Assembly: GCA_035325905.1 (NCBI GenBank)
Contig: DAOKYY010000094.1
Span: 1 to 13,919 of the forward strand
Direction: 5' to 3'
Source: DYGX01 sp035325905
Lineage (GTDB): Bacteria; Chloroflexota; Anaerolineae; Aggregatilineales; Aggregatilineaceae
Length of the DNA: 13,919 nt
Within the stretch, counting starts at the first letter, position 1. Each line of letters opens with the position of its first letter. The position numbers and the translations under genes were made by a program. The notes below the pieces were generated by a model. The model was not told the DNA's origin. It made no database searches and saw only the letters and a list, made by a program, of their open reading frames with translations. Shown piece by piece: positions 6,931-13,769 of this stretch.

Positions 6931-7026
6931 ATGAACGCACGTCTGTCGCACGCTCACGCGCACCATCCTCATGCGAACCACACCCCAGGCGCTCGGCCCG
7001 GTGGTGATGGCTGCGTGCGTGCCTAG
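6931..7026 (+). CDS. hisL: Histidine operon leader peptide (attenuator peptide)
   Basis: A 31-codon frame starts with ATG at 6931 and ends with TAG at 7024-7026. Residues 7-17 read HAHAHHPHANH: six histidines in eleven positions (four CAC, two CAT). It lies directly between the his promoter and an intrinsic terminator ahead of hisG, the arrangement known from enterobacterial hisL. Ribosomes short of charged His-tRNA would stall here and prevent terminator formation. No ribosome binding site is present and the predicted transcript begins at or next to the AUG, so translation is probably leaderless. An in-frame ATG at 6769 lies inside coxD, upstream of both terminator and promoter, and is not a credible start. 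The peptide probably has no function beyond its translation. Confidence 0.85.
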   Translation: MNARLSHAHAHHPHANHTPGARPGGDGCVRA

Positions 7027-7047
7027 CGAGCGCTAGACCCCGCATCC
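6947..7047 (+). promoter_or_regulatory. Mutually exclusive pairing region of the his attenuator
   Basis: Several complementary segments overlap. CGCACGC (6947-6953, in and just before the first His codons) pairs perfectly with GCGTGCG (7013-7019). CACCATC (6961-6967, His codons) pairs with 7000-7006 with one G-U. GCGCTCG (6989-6995) pairs with CGAGCGC (7027-7033). CTAGC/GCTAG (7023-7027 and 7032-7036) forms a hairpin containing the TAG stop. GGCTGCG (7009-7015) can pair imperfectly with CGCATCC (7041-7047). A ribosome stalled on His codons would disrupt the first two. The exact antiterminator partner is not clear by eye; no folding was computed. Confidence 0.55.
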
Positions 7048-7049
7048 TG

Positions 7050-7082
7050 ACGCCTCTCGGTCCAGCCGAGGGGCGTTTTTTT
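7050..7082 (+). terminator. Intrinsic terminator of the his leader (attenuator)
   Basis: ACGCCTCTCGG (7050-7060) pairs with CCGAGGGGCGT (7066-7076) over 11 bp with one G-U pair and a 5-base loop, followed by seven T residues (7076-7082). It starts 24 bases after the leader-peptide stop and ends 40 bases before hisG, so it must be read through for his expression. This position and the His-rich peptide identify it as an attenuator rather than an operon end. Confidence 0.92.
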
Positions 7083-7122
7083 GTCTTGCCGTGGGCGCGT
7101 TGCCCGAAGGAGACCGCTGCCA

Positions 7123-8133
7123 ATGACCGAACCGCAAATCCGACTGGCGCTGCCCAGTAAGGGCCGCATGGAAGAAGAAACGCTCGAGTTCCTGGCCGGG
7201 TGCGGGCTGCGCGTCGATAAGCGCAACCCGCGCCAGTACACCGCCACGCTGCCTGCGCTGCCCGGCGTGCTGGTGCTGTTTCAGCGCGCGCGGGACATCC
7301 CCGTCAGCGTCGCGGCGGGCGACGTGGACCTGGGCATCACCGGCTATGACGCGATGGCCGAGACCGGCGGCGGCTCGGACGCGATCGTGACCGTCCACGA
7401 CGCGCTGGGTTACGGCGAGTGCGCGCTGGTCGTCGCGGTGCCCGACGACTGGGCCGAGGTGCAGACCGCCGCCGATCTGGCGCGGCGCGCCGCGAACGAG
7501 CGGCTGCGCGTCGCGACCAAGTATCCGCTGCTGGTCGGGCGCTTCCTGAGCGAAGCGGGCGCGGAGTCGGTGCGCGTGGTCAGCGCGGACGGTGCGCTCG
7601 AATCGGCGCCGACCGTCGGCTATGCTGACTTCATCGCGGACATCACCAGCACCGGCACGACGCTGCGCGAGAACCGCCTGCGTCCCCTGAGCGACGGCAC
7701 GATCCTGACTTCGCAGGCGATCCTGATCGGCAACCGCGCCGCGCTGCAAGACCGCCCCGACGTGCTCCAGGCGACGCGCCAGATGCTTGAGTTCATCGAG
7801 GCGCACCAGCGCGCGCGCGGCCAGTACATGATCTTCGCCAACATGCGCGGCGAATCGGCGGAGGCGGTCGCCGCTCGCGTCTTCAGCCAGACCGATCTCG
7901 GCGGCTTGCAGGGGCCGACCGTCGCGCCGATGATCACGCGCGAGGGCGCCGGGGGGTGGTGGGCGATCAACCTGGTGTCGTCCGCCGACAAGCTGTACGC
8001 CGCGATCCAGCAGATCCGCGCGATCGGCGGCAGCGGCGTCGTGGTGACGCCGGTCACGTACATCTTCGAGGAACTTCCGGCGCGCTATCAGCGCCTGCTG
8101 GCGGCCCTGAACCGCGAGGAGAGAGTTTCATGA
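7123..8133 (+). CDS. hisG: ATP phosphoribosyltransferase, long form
   Basis: HisG joins ATP and PRPP to give phosphoribosyl-ATP, the first committed step of histidine synthesis. The product is 336 residues from the ATG at 7123, which has AAGGAG 10 bases upstream; an in-frame TTG at 7081 lies in the terminator T-tract and is rejected. The N-terminal catalytic part shows LALPSKGRMEEETL, AAGDVDLGITGYD, and the PRPP-phosphate loop DITSTGTTLREN. The C-terminal ~100 residues (YMIFANMRGES to SGVVVTPVTYIFEE) match the regulatory HisG_C domain of long-form enzymes, which binds histidine for feedback inhibition. It is therefore self-sufficient and does not need HisZ. It is the first structural gene after the attenuator, so the pathway is likely controlled both by attenuation and by feedback. 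Confidence 0.96.
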   Translation: MTEPQIRLALPSKGRMEEETLEFLAGCGLRVDKRNPRQYTATLPALPGVLVLFQRARDIPVSVAAGDVDLGITGYDAMAETGGGSDAIVTVHDALGYGECALVVAVPDDWAEVQTAADLARRAANERLRVATKYPLLVGRFLSEAGAESVRVVSADGALESAPTVGYADFIADITSTGTTLRENRLRPLSDGTILTSQAILIGNRAALQDRPDVLQATRQMLEFIEAHQRARGQYMIFANMRGESAEAVAARVFSQTDLGGLQGPTVAPMITREGAGGWWAINLVSSADKLYAAIQQIRAIGGSGVVVTPVTYIFEELPARYQRLLAALNREERVS

Positions 8134-9488
8134 GCACCGTGTCCGTCCTGCCGATCTTCGACGACCTGAGCGCGGCGCGCGCCACGATCCTGCGCCGCGC
8201 GTCGCTGCGCGATGTGTCGATTCCGCCGCATCTGGCCGAGAGCCTGCGCGCCCTGTTCGGTGAGCCGGTCTCACCGGATGAAGCCGTGCGCCGCATTATC
8301 GAGAGCGTGCGCGCGGGCGGCGACGCGGCCCTGCTTGACTGGAACCGGCGCATTGACGGCGCGGCCCTGGACGCGCTCGCCGTCCCGCAGGAGGAGATCG
8401 ACGCCGGGTTGCAGCGCACGCCGGACCCGGTCGTCGCCGCGCTGATCCTGGCCGCCGAGCGCATCCGCGCCTTTCACCAGAAGCAGCCCGTCACCGGCTG
8501 GCTCGAAGCGGCGGCGGAAGGCTCGCTCGGCCAGCTTGTGCGCCCGGTCGAGTCGGTCGGCGTGTACGTCGCCGGAGGGACTGCGCCGCTGCCTTCGTCG
8601 CTGCTGATGAGCGTCATCCCGGCACAGGTCGCGGGCGTCGAGGAGATCGTGGTGATCACCCCGCCCGGCCGGGGGACCGGCGCGGTCCCGGACGTGATCC
8701 TCGCGGCGGCGGCGGTGTGCGGCGTGCGCCAGGTTTACCGCGCCGGGGGCGCGCAGGCGATCGCGGCGCTGGCCTATGGCACGGAGAGCGTGCCGCGCGT
8801 CGCCAAGATCGTCGGGCCGGGCAACCTGTTCGTGACGCTCGCCAAGCAGCAGGTCTATGGCGATGTGGGCATCGACGGGCTGCCGGGGCCGACCGAGACC
8901 ATGATCATCGCCGACGAGAGCGCCGATCCGGCCCTGGCGGCGGCGGACCTGCTGGCCCAGGCCGAGCACGACGTGCTGGCGTCGGCTATCCTCGTCACGC
9001 CAAGCCGCGATCTGGCCGAGCGGGTCAGCGCCGAGATCGCGCGCCGCGTCGAGACGCTCAGCCGCGCGCCGATCATCGCGCAGTCGCTGGCGAGCCGCAG
9101 CGGGGCGGTGATCGTGGCCGATCTCGACGAAGCCTTCGCCGTCGCCAACGACTACGCCGCCGAGCACCTCTGCCTGTTGCTGCGCGATCCCTGGGCCTGG
9201 CTCGGCAAGGTCCGCAACGCGGGCGGCGTCTTCCTGGGTGAAAGCTCGTTCGAGGTGCTGGGCGATTACGTCGCCGGGCCGAGCCACGTCATGCCCACCG
9301 GCGGGACGGCGCGTTTCGCCTCGCCGCTGAACGTGCTCGATTTCGTGAAGATCACCAGCGTGATTGGGCTGGACCCGCGCGCCGCCGCCGAGCTGAGCCG
9401 GGCCGCGTCGGTCCTGGCCCGCGCCGAGGCGCTGACCGCGCACGCCGCCGCCGCCGAAGCGCGCATCGCGCGGGAGAGCGCGCGATGA
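8130..9488 (+). CDS. hisD: Histidinol dehydrogenase
   Basis: HisD oxidises L-histidinol to L-histidine in two NAD-dependent steps, the end of the pathway. The product is 452 residues from the ATG at 8130, which overlaps the hisG stop (ATGA) and is preceded by GAGGAGAGAG. The longer frame from 7956 lies within hisG and is not used. All key residues are visible: zinc ligands Gln277 and His280 (LLAQAEHD), Asp379 (GDYVAGPSH) and His438 (LTAHAAAAEAR), and the catalytic pair Glu345-His346 (NDYAAEHL). NAD- and substrate-binding motifs KIVGPGN and GLPGPTE are present. Spacing relative to the E. coli numbering is constant to within one residue, so the domain is intact. Confidence 0.97.
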   Translation: MSTVSVLPIFDDLSAARATILRRASLRDVSIPPHLAESLRALFGEPVSPDEAVRRIIESVRAGGDAALLDWNRRIDGAALDALAVPQEEIDAGLQRTPDPVVAALILAAERIRAFHQKQPVTGWLEAAAEGSLGQLVRPVESVGVYVAGGTAPLPSSLLMSVIPAQVAGVEEIVVITPPGRGTGAVPDVILAAAAVCGVRQVYRAGGAQAIAALAYGTESVPRVAKIVGPGNLFVTLAKQQVYGDVGIDGLPGPTETMIIADESADPALAAADLLAQAEHDVLASAILVTPSRDLAERVSAEIARRVETLSRAPIIAQSLASRSGAVIVADLDEAFAVANDYAAEHLCLLLRDPWAWLGKVRNAGGVFLGESSFEVLGDYVAGPSHVMPTGGTARFASPLNVLDFVKITSVIGLDPRAAAELSRAASVLARAEALTAHAAAAEARIARESAR

Positions 9489-10612
9489 CCGATTCCTCGC
9501 GCGCCGAAGCCGTGCGGCAGGTCCGCGTCCGGCCCGACATCGCGGCGCTGGCGCCCTACACGCCGACGGCCTCGCTGGAGGTCTTCGCGGCGCAGCTTGA
9601 ACGACCGGTCAGCGCGCTGATCAAGCTCGACGCCAACGAGAACCCCTACGGCCCCTCGCCGCGCGCTCGGGCGGCGCTGGCCGCGCTCGACACCACGCAT
9701 ATCTACCCGGACCCGGAGGCGCGCGCGCTACGCGCGCTGTTGAGCGAGTACGCGGGCGTAGACGCAGCGCATATCCTGGCCGGGGCGGGCGCAGACGAGC
9801 TGATCGCGCTGATCTTGCAACTGTTCCTTGCGCCGGGCGACGCCGTGGTCAACGCGCCGCCGACCTTCGGGATGTACGCGTTCGACACGCCGCTGGCGCA
9901 CGGGCGCGTGATCGATGCGCCGCGCCGCGCTGATTTTTCGCTCGACGTGCCCGCCATCGAAGCGGCGGCCCGCGACTCCGGCGCGAAGCTGCTGTTCATT
10001 TGCTCTCCGAACAACCCCGATGGCAGCGTGATCCCGCCGGAGACGGTCGAGCGGCTGCTGGCGCTGCCGCTGGTCGTCGTGCTCGACGAGGCGTATATCG
10101 AGTTCAGCGGGGCGGAGAGCCTCGCGCGGCGTGTCCCACACACGCCCAACCTGATCGTGCTGCGAACCTTCAGCAAGTGGGCGGGGCTGGCCGGGCTGCG
10201 CGTCGGTTATGGCATCTTCCCGGCGGAGATCATCGCGCACTTGTGGAAGATCAAGCAGCCGTATAATGTGAATGTCGCGGCGGACGCGGCGGCGCGCGCC
10301 TCGCTGGCGGACCTGCCCGCGCTGCGCGCCAACGTCGAGCGGCTGATCGCGGCGCGCGAGCGGTTGGAGCGGGAGCTGGCGACCCTGCCGTACCTGCGGC
10401 CCTTCCCCAGCCGCGCCAACTTCGTGCTGTGCCGCGTTATCGGGCTGGACGCGGCGGAGCTGCGGCGGCGGCTGGCGCACGACTACGGCATCCTGGTGCG
10501 GCACTACAGCGCGCCACTGCTGCGCGACTGTATCCGTATCAGCGCGGGAACGCCGGAGCAGATCGACGCCTTGCTACGCGCCTTGCGCGAGATCGGAGAG
10601 ACGGATGTCTGA
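9485..10612 (+). CDS. hisC: Histidinol-phosphate aminotransferase
   Basis: HisC transfers an amino group from glutamate to imidazole-acetol phosphate, giving histidinol phosphate. The product has 375 residues, normal for this class I/II PLP enzyme. Motifs include LDANENPYGPSPRA near the N-terminus, the PLP-contacting CSPNNPDGS, DEAYIEF, and the Schiff-base lysine Lys231 in TFSKWAGLAGLRVGYG. A C-terminal Arg in CIRISAGTPEQ binds the substrate carboxylate or phosphate in the family. The start ATG overlaps hisD by ATGA. Its product needs a histidinol-phosphate phosphatase before HisD can act, and no classical one is in the operon. Confidence 0.96.
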   Translation: MTDSSRAEAVRQVRVRPDIAALAPYTPTASLEVFAAQLERPVSALIKLDANENPYGPSPRARAALAALDTTHIYPDPEARALRALLSEYAGVDAAHILAGAGADELIALILQLFLAPGDAVVNAPPTFGMYAFDTPLAHGRVIDAPRRADFSLDVPAIEAAARDSGAKLLFICSPNNPDGSVIPPETVERLLALPLVVVLDEAYIEFSGAESLARRVPHTPNLIVLRTFSKWAGLAGLRVGYGIFPAEIIAHLWKIKQPYNVNVAADAAARASLADLPALRANVERLIAARERLERELATLPYLRPFPSRANFVLCRVIGLDAAELRRRLAHDYGILVRHYSAPLLRDCIRISAGTPEQIDALLRALREIGETDV

Positions 10613-11201
10613 ACGCACGGCGGCGGTCGAGCGCCGCACCAACGAGACGCAGATCGAGTTGTCGCTCGCCCTCGACGGGCGCGGGCAGGCGGCGATTGAG
10701 ACCGGGGTCGGCTTCTTCGACCACATGCTGCACCATGTCGCCGTGCACGGCCTGTTTGACCTGACCGTCCGGGCCAGCGGCGACCTGCACATCGACGCGC
10801 ACCACACCGTCGAGGATGTGGCGATCTGCCTGGGCCGCGCGATCGACCAGGCGCTGGGCGACCGCCAGGGGATCGCGCGCATGGGCGCGGCTTACGTCCC
10901 GATGGACGAGGCGCTGGCGCGGGTGGTGGTCGATCTCAGCGGGCGGGCCTATCCGGTCTTCCACGCCGAATTCAGCACGCCGATGATCGGGCAGATGCCG
11001 GCCTCGCTCGTCGAGCACGTCTTCGAGGCGATCGCGGTCCACGCCCGGATGAACCTACACGCCGAGGTCCTCTATGGGCGCGACGATCACCACATGGCCG
11101 AGGCGTTGTTCAAGGCGCTAGGGCGCGCGCTGCGCGTAGCCGTCGAGCGCGATCCGCGCCGGACGGATATCGCCAGCACGAAAGGAACGCTGACCGGATG
11201 A
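10605..11201 (+). CDS. hisB: Imidazoleglycerol-phosphate dehydratase (monofunctional)
   Basis: HisB dehydrates imidazole-glycerol phosphate to imidazole-acetol phosphate. The product has 198 residues and covers only the dehydratase; the HAD phosphatase domain of the bifunctional E. coli enzyme is absent. The Mn-binding histidine motifs of both half-repeats are seen: FFDHMLHH and HHTVEDVAI in the first, EHVFEAIAVHA and DDHHMAEALFKA in the second. RRTNET at the start and STKGTL at the end are also canonical. The ATG at 10605 overlaps hisC by 8 bases and has GGAGAG 4 bases upstream. The gene ends in an ATGA overlap with the phosphatase gene. Confidence 0.96.
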   Translation: MSERTAAVERRTNETQIELSLALDGRGQAAIETGVGFFDHMLHHVAVHGLFDLTVRASGDLHIDAHHTVEDVAICLGRAIDQALGDRQGIARMGAAYVPMDEALARVVVDLSGRAYPVFHAEFSTPMIGQMPASLVEHVFEAIAVHARMNLHAEVLYGRDDHHMAEALFKALGRALRVAVERDPRRTDIASTKGTLTG

Positions 11202-11731
11202 ATGCCCAACTTTTTCCTACGCCTGGGCCGCTTGAGGGCAGCTATTGGGTCGAGCCGGGCCGCTTGTTGGCCGGGCCGTACCCCGCCGCGCGCTCCGAAA
11301 ATGACACGCGAGCGCAGCTGCGCGCGCTGATCGAGGCAGGCGTGAGCCTGTTCGTGGACCTGACCGAGCCGCACGAGTACGCGCCGTACATGCCGCTGGC
11401 GCTCGAAGAAGCGGGACGCCTGGGCCGCAAGCTGCGCCATGTCCGCCTGCCAATCGCCAACTTCGGCGTGCCGGAGCGCGAGCATATGCGCGCCATCCTC
11501 GATACGATTGACGCGGCGCTGTTCGCCGGCGAGGTGGTCTATGTCCACTGCATGGGCGGGATCGGGCGCACCGGGACAACGGTCGGCTGCTGGCTGGCGC
11601 GCGGCGGCCAGCCCGCCGAGGACGCGCTGCGCGCGATCGAGCGGCTGCGTGGCGACGGCGTTGAGTCGCCGGAGACGCCGGAGCAGTTCGCCTTTGTGCG
11701 CGGCTGGCGCGAGGATGAGAGCGCCCTGTGA
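11198..11731 (+). CDS. PTP/dual-specificity-phosphatase-like protein embedded in the his operon
   Basis: This is a 177-residue soluble protein of the cysteine-dependent phosphatase fold. The signature loop is VHCMGGIGRTGT, with nucleophile Cys118 and Arg124 (CX5R). The C-terminal part has the SPETPEQFAFVRGW pattern common in bacterial tyrosine-phosphatase-like proteins of this subgroup. The segment that normally supplies the general-acid Asp (relatives, from memory, read roughly PIxDxGVP) is PIANFGVPE, with Asn88 in that place. It overlaps hisB by ATGA and hisH by GTGA, so it is translated as an integral part of the his operon. No HisB-N, HisJ/PHP or HisN phosphatase is present here, so it may be the histidinol-phosphate phosphatase; the Asn88 change argues for caution. 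A regulatory protein phosphatase is the alternative. Confidence 0.85.
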   Translation: MNAQLFPTPGPLEGSYWVEPGRLLAGPYPAARSENDTRAQLRALIEAGVSLFVDLTEPHEYAPYMPLALEEAGRLGRKLRHVRLPIANFGVPEREHMRAILDTIDAALFAGEVVYVHCMGGIGRTGTTVGCWLARGGQPAEDALRAIERLRGDGVESPETPEQFAFVRGWREDESAL

Positions 11732-12339
11732 CGATCGCCATCATCGACTACGGCGCGGGGAACCTGCGCAGCGTGCGCAACACGCTCGTCCATCTCGGCG
11801 CGGACGTGCGGACCTCTCGCACGCCTGACGAATTAGCCGGGGCGCAGAAGATCGTGCTGCCGGGCGTTGGGGCGTTCGGGCGTGGCATGGCGGCGCTGGA
11901 CCAGGCGGGCTTTGTCCCGCCGCTGAAACAGGCTGTCGCGGCGGGCGTGCCGCTGATCGGTATCTGCCTGGGGATGCAATTTCTGTTTGAGGAGAGCGAC
12001 GAGCTGGGCCAGCACGCCGGGCTGGGGCTGCTGCCGGGCTGGGTGACGCGCTTTCCGGCGGCGGGGCCGAAGGTCCCGCACATCGGCTGGAACCAGCTTC
12101 ACCGGCGGCGCGACGACCCGCTGCTGGCGGGCGTCGCTGACGGCGCTTACGCCTATTTCGTGCACTCGTACTACGTGGACGCGGGCGACCCGGCGGACGT
12201 GGTCGCCGTGACCGGCTACGGGATCGACTTCGCCTCGGTCGTGCGGCGCGGCAACGTCTGCGGCATCCAGCCGCACCCGGAGAAAAGCCAGGCGGTCGGC
12301 CAGCGCATCCTGCGCAACTTTCTGGAGATGGCTCTATGA
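11728..12339 (+). CDS. hisH: Imidazole glycerol phosphate synthase, glutaminase subunit
   Basis: HisH hydrolyses glutamine and passes ammonia to HisF, which forms imidazole-glycerol phosphate and AICAR. The product is 203 residues, typical for this class I glutamine amidotransferase. The triad is complete: Cys80 (GICLGMQFLFE), His183 and Glu185 (QPHPEKSQ). Opening DYGAGNLRSV and LPGVGAFG are family signatures. The start is a GTG at 11728 overlapping the phosphatase stop as GTGA, which sets both the start codon and coupling. The partner subunit gene hisF is not in the window and must lie elsewhere. Confidence 0.96.
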   Translation: MTIAIIDYGAGNLRSVRNTLVHLGADVRTSRTPDELAGAQKIVLPGVGAFGRGMAALDQAGFVPPLKQAVAAGVPLIGICLGMQFLFEESDELGQHAGLGLLPGWVTRFPAAGPKVPHIGWNQLHRRRDDPLLAGVADGAYAYFVHSYYVDAGDPADVVAVTGYGIDFASVVRRGNVCGIQPHPEKSQAVGQRILRNFLEMAL

Positions 12340-13052
12340 TTGTCTATCCCGCGATTGACCTGCGCCGGGGGCGCGTCGTGCGGCTGATTCATGGCGACCC
12401 GGCGCGCGAAACGGTGCATGGCGACGATCCGGTCGCGGTCGCGGCGCGCTGGCTGGACGCCGGGGCGCAGTGGCTGCACGTCGTCAACCTGGACGGGGCG
12501 CTCGGCGAGACGGGGCAGGCGCTCGACGCGCTGGGGGCAATCGCGGCGCTGGGCGCGCCGGTGCAGTTCGGCGGCGGGCTGCGCTCGCTGGACGACGCGG
12601 CGCGGGCGCTTGAGGCGGGCGCCCGCCGCGTGATCCTCGGCACGCTGGCCGTGCGCGAGCCGGAGCAGGCCGGGGAAGCGGTGTCACGCTTTGGAGCCGA
12701 TGCGGTCGCGGTGGCGCTGGATGCGCGCGGCGACCGGGTGGCGACGCACGGCTGGCAACAGGTCAGCGCGTGGACGCCCGCCGATTTAGGGCGGCGGTTC
12801 GCGGCGCTGGGCGTGCGCCACGCGCTGTTCACCGACGTCAGCCGCGATGGGGACCTGTCGGGCGTGGCGGTCGAGGCGACGGCGGCGCTGGCGCGGGAAA
12901 CGGGCCTCGCGGTGATCGCGTCTGGCGGCGTGGCCTCGCTCGACGATCTGCGCGCGCTGCGCGCGGCGGGCGACATCGCGGGCGTGGTGATCGGCCAGGC
13001 GCTCTATCGCGGGGTGTTCACGCTGCCGGAGGCGCTGGCGGCGGCGGAGTGA
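12336..13052 (+). CDS. hisA: ProFAR isomerase (phosphoribosylformimino-AICAR-P isomerase)
   Basis: HisA converts ProFAR to PRFAR by an Amadori rearrangement. The product is a 238-residue (beta/alpha)8 barrel. The catalytic aspartates are Asp8 (YPAIDLRRGRVVRL) and Asp129 (ALDARGD). Phosphate-binding glycine loops QFGGGLRS and IASGGVAS are present in the two half-barrels, and FTDVSRDGDLSG is a family motif. The ATG overlaps the hisH stop as ATGA. This is the last gene of the operon: only 9 bases after its stop the convergent minus-strand gene ends. The usual followers hisF and hisI/hisE are missing. TrpF-like dual activity (PriA) cannot be judged from sequence alone. Confidence 0.95.
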   Translation: MIVYPAIDLRRGRVVRLIHGDPARETVHGDDPVAVAARWLDAGAQWLHVVNLDGALGETGQALDALGAIAALGAPVQFGGGLRSLDDAARALEAGARRVILGTLAVREPEQAGEAVSRFGADAVAVALDARGDRVATHGWQQVSAWTPADLGRRFAALGVRHALFTDVSRDGDLSGVAVEATAALARETGLAVIASGGVASLDDLRALRAAGDIAGVVIGQALYRGVFTLPEALAAAE

Positions 13053-13061
13053 GCCGCCGCG

Positions 13062-13622
13062 TCAGCGGGACTTATCGTTTTTCCGCGAGCGGCTGTGGAC
13101 GCTCGCAAACAGGTCTCTGAGCAGCACCGGCAGGCGCACCGTCAGAAAGCGCCGCCCGCCGAACAGCGCCATGATCGCCAGCCACAGCGCGGTCCAGACG
13201 AAGACGCGCGGGTTGGCGTCGCCTGCGGCCCACACCGTCAGCAGGTAGATCGGCCCCTGGAAGGCGATGGCGCGCACATTCGCCGCGCCGTTGGTCGTGA
13301 GGGTGACGATCCCCCAGCCCGCCAGGTACAGCGCGCCGAAATACGGCCCGGCGACGCCCGCCAGCACCAGGTAGAACAGCAGGGCCGTGCTAAAGAGCAG
13401 ATCGAAAAACAGGTCGTGCGAGCCGACCCAGGTTGTGTGCGTGCCGGGCGCGAGCCGCGCGAAGTACCCGTCAAGCGTGTCAATCGTCGCCGCCAGCAGT
13501 AGCAACAGCCAGGCGGCTTCGAGGCCGTCTCTGCCCTGGGCAAATCCCAGCGCGACGATGGCGAGCGCGGCTGGAAGGCGGGTGAGGGTCAGGGCATCGG
13601 CGAGTCGTTTTTGCCAGGGCAT
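13062..13622 (-). CDS. CDP-alcohol phosphatidyltransferase family membrane protein
   Basis: The 186-residue protein belongs to the family that transfers a phosphatidyl or related group from a CDP-activated donor to an alcohol during phospholipid synthesis. The active-site motif DTLDGYFAR gives Asp48, Asp51, Gly52, Ala55 and Arg56, and Asp70 and Asp74 follow in HDLFFD. Between Arg56 and Asp70 the usual G-x-x-x-D glycine is offset: Val66-Gly67 lie where one Gly is expected. About five membrane helices are visible (15-28, 36-50, 70-90, 93-110, and one at 135-155). The start ATG at 13622 has only a weak ribosome site (ACGA). The C-terminus is basic (RSRKNDKSR). The acceptor alcohol cannot be told. 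The gene converges on hisA with 9 bases between stops. Confidence 0.85.
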   Translation of the reverse strand: MPWQKRLADALTLTRLPAALAIVALGFAQGRDGLEAAWLLLLLAATIDTLDGYFARLAPGTHTTWVGSHDLFFDLLFSTALLFYLVLAGVAGPYFGALYLAGWGIVTLTTNGAANVRAIAFQGPIYLLTVWAAGDANPRVFVWTALWLAIMALFGGRRFLTVRLPVLLRDLFASVHSRSRKNDKSR

Positions 13623-13663
13623 TTTCGTGTCGCGTGTTGGTTGTCAGAGCGGCGCGGAATCAT

Positions 13664-13680
13664 CGGCGCGCTGCGCGCCG
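13664..13680. promoter_or_regulatory. 17-bp GC-rich palindrome upstream of the phosphatidyltransferase gene
   Basis: CGGCGCGC-T-GCGCGCCG is a perfect palindrome with one central base, about 42 bases upstream of the minus-strand start at 13622. It may be an operator or a stem in the leader, but such GC-only palindromes also occur by chance in this composition. No clear promoter was found nearby. Confidence 0.3.
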
Positions 13681-13769
13681 GTGTTCGTCGCCAAGCGTAG
13701 CACATTTCGCGCCCGCCGCGTAGTGCGCGCCCCGCGCCGCCGCGCGGATTGGCGTATGATAGGAGCAGC

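Noticed and set aside
5289..6932. A 547-codon minus-strand frame antisense to coxC and coxD
   Set aside because: Same reason: biased composition, opposite to well-supported genes, and spanning the cox terminator and his promoter.
6931..7122. T-box riboswitch as an alternative for his regulation
   Set aside because: No T-box-like conserved segment or specifier stem was recognised, and the region is largely occupied by the His-rich frame.
7956..8129. A longer hisD start inside hisG
   Set aside because: The ATG at 8130 has a ribosome site and the ATGA overlap, and the family N-terminus begins there.
13038..13082. Possible terminator between hisA and the convergent gene (GCGGCGGC/GCCGCCGC stem, T-run at 13078-13082)
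   Set aside because: The T-run is 17 bases away from the stem and the GC stem overlaps the hisA end; too weak to call for either strand.
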